24,308 nucleotides of DNA, taken from contig CAMIME010000036.1 of NCBI GenBank assembly GCA_946221035.1, positions 1-24,308 of the forward strand. The letters are read 5' to 3'. The stretch comes from an uncultured Campylobacter sp. Its GTDB lineage: Bacteria; Actinomycetota; Actinomycetes; Mycobacteriales; Mycobacteriaceae. Both the position numbers and the translations under genes were made by a program. Below, in pieces: positions 15,350 to 21,107 of this stretch. Below the pieces are notes generated by a model. The model did not search any database. It had not been told where the DNA came from and saw only the letters and a program-made list of their open reading frames with translations. How positions within the stretch are numbered: position 1 is the stretch's first letter; each line of letters starts with the position of its first letter.

Positions 15350-16312
15350 GACCAACCGCGCGTAGCGGTGCCGGTGGTGCTCCACAAACCCCGCCCCGTG
15401 ATACAGGGCGAGCCCCGCAGCATTCGAGGCCCTGACCTGCAAATACGCGGCGTCCGCGCCCTCGGCCGCACCCCACGCCAGCACGGAGCGCGTCAGCCGC
15501 GTGCCGTAGCCCTGCCTGCGGTATTCCGGCGCGACCTCAACCGCCGAGTACCCGAGCCAGCGCCGCCCATCGTCGGACTCCGTGATCGTCGCGCGCGTCA
15601 CGGCGATCGTCCGCCCGCCCTCGATGAGCTTGGCAAACCCGATCTTGCCCTCGATGCGCTGCGCCAGATCCAGCACCGCTCGCTCCGGCAATGCCTGCCC
15701 GCGGTAGTGGTACATGCCCAGCCACTCGTCGTCGGGAGCATCACTTATAAGCACATGCGTATCGACGGCTCCGTCCAACCCCTCCCGCACCATCACCACG
15801 ACTTCCTCCCCAAGCGCCCACCTGTCCGGGTACGCCTCGACGAGTTTGAGCGCCGGTTTGCCGATGCGCTCCGGGATGCACAGCTGCACCGGCATATCCC
15901 GCTCGGCGTAGAACGCGGCGATCTTCTCCAGCGGCACCGGGTTGAAGCCTGCCGAGTGGCCGATCGGGACGGCCGAGTTGGACCGCTCGGCGATTTCGGC
16001 GCCGGCGCGGGTGAGCCAGCCGTCGATAAGCATCTGCTCCTGGCCGGGGAACGCGCGGGCAGTGGCCGTTTCCACTGCCCGGATGTCGGAGTTGCGCACC
16101 GTGCGCGGGCTCAACTTCTTGATGATGTGCAGGTCGGTGACCTCAATCGCCTCCTTGTCGGAGGGCATGCCGCCCACGTTCTGCGGGCGGATGACCAGCG
16201 GATTCAGGCTGATCACGTGGCCGATGATGTCGCTCGCGTGCTCCCCGCGGCGCTGGCGCACCACGACCCGGTCGCCGGGGACCACGTCGTCCGAGCGGAA
16301 AATCCGCGACAT
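15347..16312 (-). CDS. GNAT acetyltransferase, corynebacterial-type N-acetylglutamate synthase
   Basis: This 321-residue protein has an N-terminal SH3-like segment (11-45, PGDRVVVRQRRG), a middle domain, and a C-terminal GNAT domain with the acetyl-CoA loop RRQGYGTRL (265-273), then VRASNAAGLALYHGAGF (293-309). This architecture and its place between def and xthA match C. glutamicum cg3035, reported as a novel N-acetylglutamate synthase for the first step of arginine synthesis, and M. tuberculosis Rv0428c. The assignment rests on synteny and architecture, not on substrate residues I can verify. The start ATG 16312 is 5 bp after the stop of the upstream gene and has a poor Shine-Dalgarno sequence (AGCCGGG), so it probably depends on coupling. 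Confidence 0.87.
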   Translation of the reverse strand: MSRIFRSDDVVPGDRVVVRQRRGEHASDIIGHVISLNPLVIRPQNVGGMPSDKEAIEVTDLHIIKKLSPRTVRNSDIRAVETATARAFPGQEQMLIDGWLTRAGAEIAERSNSAVPIGHSAGFNPVPLEKIAAFYAERDMPVQLCIPERIGKPALKLVEAYPDRWALGEEVVVMVREGLDGAVDTHVLISDAPDDEWLGMYHYRGQALPERAVLDLAQRIEGKIGFAKLIEGGRTIAVTRATITESDDGRRWLGYSAVEVAPEYRRQGYGTRLTRSVLAWGAAEGADAAYLQVRASNAAGLALYHGAGFVEHHRHRYARLV

Positions 16313-16317
16313 CCCGG

Positions 16318-17304
16318 CTACGCCGGGCGGCGGACGAGCACTGCGCCCGCGATGGCCGCGATCAGGCCGAGGATGATCAGGCCGCGCATCGGGGTGCCGG
16401 TGTCGGCGAGATCGTCCTCGCGCTCGTCATCGTCGTCCTCTTCCACGATGACCGTCGAGGACGTCGACGAGGAGCTGCGCGTCGTGCTCGAGGTGGTCGA
16501 GGACGACGAGGTGGTGCTGGTAGCCGACGTCGTGCGGTTCTGCATGACATCCACGGTCAGCGACGTGGTGGCCGACGATGAGGTCGTGGTCGCCGCGGTG
16601 GTCGTCTCCGGCGTGGTGGTTGCCGCGGTCGTGGTCGTGGACGCGGTGGTAGTCGTTGACTCGGTGGCGGTTCCCGTCGTGGTGGCCGTCTCGGAGGTTG
16701 AGGAGGCTGTCGAGGTCGTGGTCGTCGTCGAGTCCTGCATCCGCTCGGCGTTCAGCACCACGCTCGGCTGGGTGGTCGGGGTGGCGGTGGCCGTCGCCGT
16801 GACGGTCACGGTGGCGATTTCCTCCCCACCCGGGATGCCGTAGACGATGCGCAAGTCACCCTGCTGGCGCTCGATCGCGTCGGCCGCGGTCGTGTCCAGG
16901 AGCCCGCCCAGGCCCTTGAGCGGGGCCGGGATGATGACGGTCTCGTCCTCCGGCAGGAGCTCCGCGCGCAGCTCGCGGACCTCGGCGCGCTCCGCCTCAA
17001 GCTCCTCCGCGGCCGCGTCGAACTCCTTGCGCTGCGCCTTGGTCAGCCCACCCGGTGCGGCCTCGGCCTTCTTGCGCTCAGCCTTCAGCTCATCGGCGGC
17101 CTTGATCAGCGCGTCGCGCCACTCGTTCAAAATCCCGCGGACCGCCTCCTCATCCTCGCCCGCCACATCGAGGGCTTGGGTTGCCGACTGGTGAGTCACG
17201 GAGACGTCGTCAAGCAAACGCTCAACTGTGGCCTCGGCCGCGATCGCGGGCGCTGCCGCGGTGAGCGTGAGGGCCGCGGCGGCGAAAAGTGCAGGAAGAC
17301 GCAT
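16318..17304 (-). CDS. Ser/Thr-rich surface protein with LADTG sorting motif
   Basis: This 328-residue secreted protein is of unknown function. The signal peptide covers 1-22 (AIA|A). Residues ~24-120 are mostly helical and charged, with Glu/Lys/Arg-Ala repeats (~70-118) likely to form a coiled coil. A short globular part with VIIPAPLKGLGGLLD (123-137) and LRIVYGIPGGE (151-161) follows. Residues ~165-284 are almost entirely Ser, Thr and Ala, a probable glycosylated stalk. Then come an acidic stretch EEDDDDEREDD and LADTG at 299-303, a hydrophobic helix and the basic end RRPA. This is a cell-wall sorting signal of the LAxTG kind associated with class E sortases in actinobacteria; no sortase gene is in the window. 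It has its own TATAAT promoter and ends 5 bp before the acetyltransferase ATG. Confidence 0.87.
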   Translation of the reverse strand: MRLPALFAAAALTLTAAAPAIAAEATVERLLDDVSVTHQSATQALDVAGEDEEAVRGILNEWRDALIKAADELKAERKKAEAAPGGLTKAQRKEFDAAAEELEAERAEVRELRAELLPEDETVIIPAPLKGLGGLLDTTAADAIERQQGDLRIVYGIPGGEEIATVTVTATATATPTTQPSVVLNAERMQDSTTTTTSTASSTSETATTTGTATESTTTTASTTTTAATTTPETTTAATTTSSSATTSLTVDVMQNRTTSATSTTSSSSTTSSTTRSSSSTSSTVIVEEDDDDEREDDLADTGTPMRGLIILGLIAAIAGAVLVRRPA

Positions 17305-17311
17305 GGAACGG

Positions 17312-17317
17312 ATTATA
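17312..17317 (-). promoter_or_regulatory. Consensus -10 box (TATAAT) of the LADTG gene
   Basis: A perfect TATAAT on the minus strand ends 7 nt before the ATG at 17304; no Shine-Dalgarno sequence is present. It lies 3 bp beyond the def stop codon. No good -35 box was seen at 16-18 bp. It probably also drives the downstream acetyltransferase gene, whose start is only 5 bp after this gene's stop. Confidence 0.65.
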
Positions 17318-17319
17318 AC

Positions 17320-17898
17320 CTACTCGTCGTGGCCGAACGGATCCTCGTCCGTTCCAGGCAGCCAGGTGTTGCCCGCGGTGTTCCACCCCTCGTCGCGGAT
17401 TGCGCGCTTCGCCTCCTTCTTGTAGCGACCGGTGAGCACGTCGGTGTACAAAAACCCGTCGAGGTGGCCGGTCTCGTGCTGCAAACAGCGGGCGAAGAAG
17501 CCGGTGCCCTCGACCTCGATCTCGTTGCCGTTTTCGTCCAGGCCGGTCACCTTCGCCCAGTCCGCGCGCCCCGTTGGCCAGCCGTAACCCGGCACGGAGA
17601 GACACCCCTCCTCGTCCGAACCGTCGTCGGCAGGCATCGTCTTCGGGATCTCGCTGGTCTCCAGCACCGGGTTAATCACGGTGCCCCGGCGCATCTCGTC
17701 CCCGTCCGGGCAGTGGTACACGAAGAGACGAAGCGGCACCCCGATCTGGTTCGCGGCCAGGCCCACGCCGTTGGCCGCATCCATGGTCTCGTGCATGTCG
17801 GCGATGAGCTCCTGCAGCTCCTCCACCGGCTGGGTGACCGGTTTCGTCGGTTCGTGCAGCACGGGGTCGCCGTAGATAACGATGGGTCGGATGGTCAT
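17320..17898 (-). CDS. def: Peptide deformylase
   Basis: This 192-residue metal enzyme removes the formyl group from the N-terminal Met of new proteins. All three family motifs are present: GVGLAANQ (44-51), EGCLS (97-101, with metal ligand Cys99) and QHETGH (140-145, with metal ligands His141 and His145 and catalytic Glu142). The C-terminal extension after ~160 (basic, then acidic DEDPFGHDE) is typical of actinobacterial Def. The ATG at 17898 has TAATAT 6 nt upstream and no Shine-Dalgarno sequence. It diverges from the DUF3263 gene across 15 bp, the same arrangement as Rv0429c/Rv0430. Confidence 0.96.
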   Translation of the reverse strand: MTIRPIVIYGDPVLHEPTKPVTQPVEELQELIADMHETMDAANGVGLAANQIGVPLRLFVYHCPDGDEMRRGTVINPVLETSEIPKTMPADDGSDEEGCLSVPGYGWPTGRADWAKVTGLDENGNEIEVEGTGFFARCLQHETGHLDGFLYTDVLTGRYKKEAKRAIRDEGWNTAGNTWLPGTDEDPFGHDE

Positions 17899-17901
17899 GC
17901 C

Positions 17902-17910
17902 AATATATTA
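17902..17910. promoter_or_regulatory. Shared divergent promoter between def and the DUF3263 gene
   Basis: The 15-bp gap between the two ATGs contains the palindrome AATATATT (17902-17909). Read leftward, TAATAT (17905-17910) lies 6 nt before the def ATG. Read rightward, CAATAT (17901-17906) is 7 nt, or TATATT (17904-17909) 4 nt, before the DUF3263 ATG. The two -10 boxes therefore occupy the same bases, and polymerase can probably use only one direction at a time. Confidence 0.55.
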
Positions 17911-17913
17911 GGC

Positions 17914-18147
17914 ATGCTCTCCGACACCGATTTGCAGGTGCTGCGCTTCGCGGCCCGCGCTCCGCGTTCCATCGGCGCGCGTGAGGATGCGGTGCGTTCC
18001 GAGCTCGGCATGACACCCACCCGCTACTACCAGCGACTCAACATTCTTCTCGACTCACCCGAGGCCCTCGCCCTCGAACCCCAACTCATCCGCCGCCTGC
18101 AGCGGCTTCGCGACGGTGGCGTGACCGGCCCCGAACCTCAAGGTTAA
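17914..18147 (+). CDS. DUF3263 family small protein
   Basis: This 77-residue helical protein matches the actinobacterial DUF3263 family (Rv0430 in M. tuberculosis). It has a helix-turn-helix-like layout, with LQVLRFAARAPRSIGAREDAV leading to a conserved TPTRYYQRLNILLD segment (~30-45), a likely recognition helix. DNA binding is inferred; the function is not known to me. The start is set at ATG 17914. The frame is open further upstream, but that region is antisense to def. It leads the set DUF3263-LytR_C-YbdK seen also in mycobacteria. Confidence 0.88.
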   Translation: MLSDTDLQVLRFAARAPRSIGAREDAVRSELGMTPTRYYQRLNILLDSPEALALEPQLIRRLQRLRDGGVTGPEPQG

Positions 18148-18194
18148 GTTGACGGTTGGGGGTGTTGCTCGCGGGAATCCGGTGCCGGTGTGGT

Positions 18195-18200
18195 TAGTGT
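18195..18200 (+). promoter_or_regulatory. Possible -10 box of the LytR_C gene
   Basis: TAGTGT ends 7 nt before GTG 18208, the leaderless spacing seen at several genes here. It helps choose GTG 18208 over the in-frame GTG at 18190, which would precede the box. Confidence 0.4.
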
Positions 18201-18207
18201 TGCGTGC

Positions 18208-19095
18208 GTGACTAGCAAATGGAACCCGAACGAGCCCGAATTTATTGACGCCGAGATCGTCGACGACACCCCCGCCACCCAGCCCGAATACCGGGGTGCA
18301 CACCGCCGCGCAGACGATTACGACGGTTACGGAGATGGGTATGACGAGTACCCCGAAGATGCTGCCGCGGCGGTGGGGCCGGAGGTCGTCGATAAGCGGG
18401 GTGGCTCCACTGCTGTCGCCGCGGGCGGCGTGCCCAAGCGCGGCTTAGCGATGATCCTCATCGCCGTCGCGGCGCTTCTCCTGCTGTGGGGGATCTGGGC
18501 GATGATGCAGAACAGGGACGCAGGCTCGGGTGACGCGACCGCGACGACCACCGCCGCGACCGTGACCAGCAACGTTGCTACAACCGTGCCTGGTCAGCCG
18601 GGGCAGCCGGGGCAGCCTGGTGCTGAGGGCGTGCCGTCTGCACCTGCTCCGGCTGGTGCTGGTGACCCGGCTGGGGCTCCGGCCGGTGACCCGGCTGGTG
18701 CTGGTGACCCGAACGCTCCGGCCCCGGCTGCTCCGGCTCCCGCGCCGGGCGAAGGCCTGAACCCGCAGACCGCGCAGGTGTACGTCTACAACAACTCCGG
18801 CGTGCCGGACCTCGCGGGTTCCACCGCGAACAGCCTGAAGGGCCAGTTCAACGTGGTGAACGACTCGCCGGATCCGTACACGATGAACATGCCAGAGCAG
18901 CAGTACGGCATCTTCCCGGAAACCTACGTGTTCTTCGACCCGCAGGTCGCAGGCGCCGAGCAGGTGGCGGCGGACCTGGCGCGTCGCGTGGGCGGCACTG
19001 CCCGCGCGAAGAACGACATCCCGCAAGGTGCGGTCGGCATCCCGGCGGAGGCCGCAAACAACCGCAACTCCATCACGGTGGTGCTCGCGGGCTAG
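18208..19095 (+). CDS. LytR_C-domain membrane protein
   Basis: This 295-residue single-pass protein corresponds in position to Rv0431. An acidic cytoplasmic N-terminus (1-75, rich in Asp/Tyr/Glu) is followed by one membrane helix (~79-99), then an extracytoplasmic Thr-rich and Pro/Ala/Gly linker (108-182). The linker has tandem GQP and AGDPAGA-type units, repeated at DNA level around 18595-18720. The LytR/CpsA C-terminal domain (~188-295) begins VYVYNNSGVPDLA. In LytR-CpsA-Psr enzymes this domain follows the catalytic part; here it stands alone, so the protein is not itself a phosphotransferase. A role in envelope assembly is likely by family but unproven. GTG 18208 is preferred; 18190 is an alternative giving six more residues. 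Confidence 0.9.
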   Translation: MTSKWNPNEPEFIDAEIVDDTPATQPEYRGAHRRADDYDGYGDGYDEYPEDAAAAVGPEVVDKRGGSTAVAAGGVPKRGLAMILIAVAALLLLWGIWAMMQNRDAGSGDATATTTAATVTSNVATTVPGQPGQPGQPGAEGVPSAPAPAGAGDPAGAPAGDPAGAGDPNAPAPAAPAPAPGEGLNPQTAQVYVYNNSGVPDLAGSTANSLKGQFNVVNDSPDPYTMNMPEQQYGIFPETYVFFDPQVAGAEQVAADLARRVGGTARAKNDIPQGAVGIPAEAANNRNSITVVLAG

Positions 19096-19098
19096 GCC

Positions 19099-19144
19099 CA
19101 ATTCCCTGAGCTCTACAGCAACCCAAAGCAACTGTAGAGCTCAA
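19099..19144 (+). repeat. Intergenic hairpin, copy 1
   Basis: TGAGCTCTACAG (19107-19118) and CTGTAGAGCTCA (19132-19143) form a perfect 12-bp stem with a 13-nt loop. The stem is not followed by a T run on either strand. It starts 4 bp after the stop of the LytR_C gene and is nearly repeated 96 bp further on. Confidence 0.85.
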
Positions 19145-19194
19145 CGCATTTAGCGGTCCGGTGGCGCGGCGAAACCCCAGGTCGAACGTATAGA

Positions 19195-19240
19195 CAATTC
19201 TCTGAGCTCTACAGCAACCCGAGGCAGTTGTAGAGCTCAA
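19195..19240 (+). repeat. Intergenic hairpin, copy 2
   Basis: This is a second copy of the element at 19099, differing at about five positions in the first 45. Arms TGAGCTCTACA (19203-19213) and TGTAGAGCTCA (19229-19239) pair over 11 bp. The arms are almost unchanged and most differences are in the loop, which suggests the stem matters. The 50 bp between the copies and the bases up to 19300 hold no convincing ORF. Confidence 0.85.
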
Positions 19241-19300
19241 GGAAATCCTGACGCCCCGACCGCAGCAGACGCGAAAACTCCAGGTCGCCCAGCGCCCCAC

Positions 19301-19342
19301 GCACGAAGAGCCGCAGAAAGAGCACGAAGAGCCGCAGAAAGA
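19301..19342 (+). repeat. Perfect 21-bp tandem repeat, two copies
   Basis: The unit 19301-19321 is repeated exactly at 19322-19342 (each begins GCACGAAGAGCC). It lies in the gap before the carboxylate-amine ligase gene. It is probably slippage or an upstream regulatory region; no function is visible. Confidence 0.9.
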
Positions 19343-19379
19343 AACAGTGGGTCCTGACACTCTCGAGTAAACCCCGCCC

Positions 19380-19385
19380 TAAGAT
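19380..19385 (+). promoter_or_regulatory. Possible -10 box of the YbdK-type ligase gene
   Basis: TAAGAT ends 8 nt before the ATG at 19394. There is no Shine-Dalgarno sequence, so a leaderless or near-leaderless message is likely. Confidence 0.4.
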
Positions 19386-19393
19386 CAACCCTC

Positions 19394-20524
19394 ATGGATC
19401 CATTCCGCGACTTTGCCCGCTCCGCCCGCCCGACCTTGGGCGTGGAGTGGGAGATCTGCCTCGTCGACCCGGAAACGCGCGACCTGGTGCCCCGCGCCGC
19501 CGAGGTGATCGATGAGGTGCATCGCCGGAACCCGGACATCCACCTGGAGCGGGAGTTCTTGCAGAACACCATCGAGCTGGTTACGCCGATCTGCGAGAAC
19601 ACGCGCCAGGCCACGGACGCCCTCACCAAACATCTTGAGGCGGTCCAGCAGGTCACGGACGAACTCGGCTTGAAGCTGTGGGCCAGCGGCGGCCACCCGT
19701 TTTCCGACTTTCGCGAGAACCCGCTGAGCCCAAAGGAGACGTACCGGGAGATCATCAACCGTACCCAGTATTGGGGCCAGCAGATGCTCCTGTGGGGGAT
19801 CCACTGCCACATCGGGGTGAGCCACGAGGACAAAGTCTGGCCCATCATCAACGCCGTGATGACGAAGTACCCGCACCTGCTCGCGATCTCGGCCAGCAGC
19901 CCGGGGTGGGACGGCATCGATACGGGCTACGCCTCGAACCGCACCATGCTCTACCAGCAACTTCCCACCGCCGGCATGCCGTACCAGTTCCAAAACTGGG
20001 ACGAGTGGGTCGCCTTCATGCGCGACCAGCAAACTTCGGGCGTGATCAACCACACCGGCTCCATGCACTTCGATGTCCGCCCCGCCGCGAAGTGGGGAAC
20101 GATCGAGGTACGCATCTCCGACGCCACCTCGAACCTGCGCGAACTTGCCGCCGTCGTCGCGCTGACGCACTGCCTAGTCGTGCACTACGACCAAATGCTC
20201 GAGCGCGGCGAGGAACTCCCCACCCTCCAGCCGTGGCACGTCGCGGAAAACAAGTGGCGCGGCGCCCGCTACGGCATGGAGGCACTCGTGATCACCAGCC
20301 GGGACACGGAGGAGGAGTGGGTGGCCAAGGAGCTCGAGTTGCTTATCGACGACCTCCGGCCCACCGCCGAATCCCTCCAATGCACCGCAGAACTCGATCT
20401 TGTACAGGAGATCATCCGAAACGGCGCCGGCTACCAGCGCCAGCGGGCGATCTACGAGCGGACGGGGGATTGGAAGGCCGTGGTCGACGCCACGTGCGCA
20501 GAGATGTGGGACCTCACCCCTTAG
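19394..20524 (+). CDS. Carboxylate-amine ligase, YbdK/GCS2 family
   Basis: This 376-residue ATP-dependent ligase belongs to the glutamate-cysteine ligase 2 family. GVEWE at 16-20 is the conserved ATP/metal strand, NTIELVTP (58-65) and MLLWGIHCHIGV (131-142) are further family motifs, and length is standard for YbdK. By family it joins glutamate to an amine, with weak gamma-glutamylcysteine activity in E. coli YbdK. Corynebacteria make mycothiol rather than glutathione, so a glutathione role is unlikely and the true substrate is open. It matches Rv0433 in position; the sodC gene that I recall lying between in M. tuberculosis (Rv0432) is absent. Its TAG stop lies in the left copy of a 16-bp direct repeat. 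Confidence 0.92.
   Translation: MDPFRDFARSARPTLGVEWEICLVDPETRDLVPRAAEVIDEVHRRNPDIHLEREFLQNTIELVTPICENTRQATDALTKHLEAVQQVTDELGLKLWASGGHPFSDFRENPLSPKETYREIINRTQYWGQQMLLWGIHCHIGVSHEDKVWPIINAVMTKYPHLLAISASSPGWDGIDTGYASNRTMLYQQLPTAGMPYQFQNWDEWVAFMRDQQTSGVINHTGSMHFDVRPAAKWGTIEVRISDATSNLRELAAVVALTHCLVVHYDQMLERGEELPTLQPWHVAENKWRGARYGMEALVITSRDTEEEWVAKELELLIDDLRPTAESLQCTAELDLVQEIIRNGAGYQRQRAIYERTGDWKAVVDATCAEMWDLTP
20509..20524 (+). repeat. Left copy of the 16-bp direct repeat flanking the XRE segment
   Basis: GGACCTCACCCCTTAG covers the last codons and TAG stop of the ybdK gene. It recurs exactly at 21092-21107. On the minus strand it also encodes the AAG-GGG-TGA end of the 42-codon ORF. Confidence 0.93.
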
Positions 20525-20642
20525 CAAGGTTATCCTGCGCGTTGTCAAGAAGCCGGCCAAATTCGCTCGGCGGATGTGCGAACCTCACACCGACGCCACC
20601 ATTGATCAGCTCGAATTGCCGATGTTGTGCCACCGCGCTCAC
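20514..20642 (-). CDS. Small 42-residue ORF downstream of the XRE gene
   Basis: This short frame of 42 codons plus stop begins at GTG 20642 and overlaps the XRE stop by 4 bp (GTGA), the spacing of coupled genes. The product starts MSAVAQHRQFELINGG and continues VGVRFAHPPSEFGRLLDN, ending LAKG. I recognise no family. Helpers or toxins of XRE regulators (for example DUF397 proteins) are small and sit in this position, but similarity is not established. It overlaps the ybdK 3' end by 11 bp and its last codons come from the flanking 16-bp repeat, so it may be a longer gene cut short on insertion. No Shine-Dalgarno sequence is visible. Confidence 0.45.
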   Translation of the reverse strand: MSAVAQHRQFELINGGVGVRFAHPPSEFGRLLDNAQDNLAKG

Positions 20643-20938
20643 CGCGGGGACGGCGTAGGTGAGGAGGTGCCCTCCTCCTTCGACACATCAAAGCGAAGAA
20701 ACCCGCGGACGGCGGAGAGGTAGTCAGCGACAAAGTCAAGGTTCACTACCCCGAGTTGCGCGTCGCTTTCAAACCGGACAATATCCTTCGCTGAGCACCC
20801 GAGCGCCTCAGCGAGCTCCTCGACGTCCATGCCCCGACTTATCCGAAGCGTTCGCAACTGCTCGATGAGGCGGAGGATCTCGACCTGCTGATTGACTTCG
20901 AGGGCGTCTTCCCCGATGAGTTCTTCCAAGCTGGACAT
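20639..20938 (-). CDS. XRE-family HTH transcriptional regulator
   Basis: This 99-residue protein has a Cro/CI-type helix-turn-helix at ~25-79: LRTLRISRGMDVEELAEALG, then CSAKDIVRFES as the recognition-helix region, then YLSAVRG closing the five-helix fold. A short acidic N-terminal helix (MSSLEELIGEDALEV) precedes it and a Pro/Ser tail ends it. The ATG at 20938 has GGGAGG about 7 nt upstream, a clear Shine-Dalgarno sequence unlike many neighbours. Its stop overlaps the small ORF. It could be an antitoxin or an autoregulator; the operator-like palindromes upstream favour self-control. Confidence 0.85.
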   Translation of the reverse strand: MSSLEELIGEDALEVNQQVEILRLIEQLRTLRISRGMDVEELAEALGCSAKDIVRFESDAQLGVVNLDFVADYLSAVRGFLRFDVSKEEGTSSPTPSPR

Positions 20939-20986
20939 ACTTAAACCTCCCTCGTTTGCGATGGCGCGTAAGAGTAATCGTCTCGG

Positions 20987-21016
20987 AGTCTAAACGGCAC
21001 GCTTGTTGCCCGGCAA
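20987..21016 (-). promoter_or_regulatory. Possible promoter and operator of the XRE gene
   Basis: On the minus strand TTGCCG (21011-21016) and TAGACT (20987-20992) are spaced 18 bp, a fair sigma-A-type promoter. The -35 box is half of the palindrome TTGCCCGGCAA (21006-21016). A second palindrome, GTGAGGCTCAC, lies at 21050-21060. Either could bind the XRE protein. The rest of the 158-bp gap between the XRE start and the mnhG stop shows nothing else but the right 16-bp repeat. Confidence 0.4.
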
Positions 21017-21091
21017 TAGCCAGCCACGGACACCAGCGATCATCCGATAGTGAGGCTCACCTGCACAATTAGCAACGTCGCCGAAGTGTAC

Positions 21092-21107
21092 GGACCTCAC
21101 CCCTTAG
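21092..21107 (+). repeat. Right copy of the 16-bp direct repeat
   Basis: This is an exact copy of 20509-20524. It includes the mnhG stop codon (minus strand, 21097-21099) and last codons. Flanking bases on both sides differ from those of the left copy, so the repeat is exactly 16 bp. Confidence 0.93.

Larger units (their letters stand above)
20525..21091. other. Candidate inserted segment with XRE gene between ybdK and mnhG
   Basis: This 567-bp stretch lies between two perfect 16-bp direct repeats. It holds the XRE gene, most of the small ORF and a 150-bp upstream region, and looks visibly less GC-rich than its neighbours. Removing the segment and one repeat would leave ybdK (TAG) and mnhG (TGA, opposite strand) ending convergently on the same 16 bp. 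No integrase, transposase or terminal inverted repeat was found, so the mechanism is unknown. Confidence 0.55.

Noticed and set aside
15284..16843. Plus-strand open frame of ~519 codons
   Set aside because: It is antisense to the acetyltransferase and the Ser/Thr-rich gene; its Val/Asp-rich end is just the complement of the Thr codons.
17176..17913. Upstream extension of the DUF3263 frame
   Set aside because: This part is antisense to def. The family starts at the ATG 17914, and a promoter lies just before it.
19099..19240. CRISPR array
   Set aside because: There are only two units, each internally palindromic, with no further spacers or cas genes.
19073..19360. Cys-rich minus-strand ORF of 95 codons
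   Set aside because: Its repeats (SFCGSSC, GCCRAQ) only translate the tandem repeat and hairpins, it overlaps the end of the LytR_C gene, and it has no ribosome binding site.
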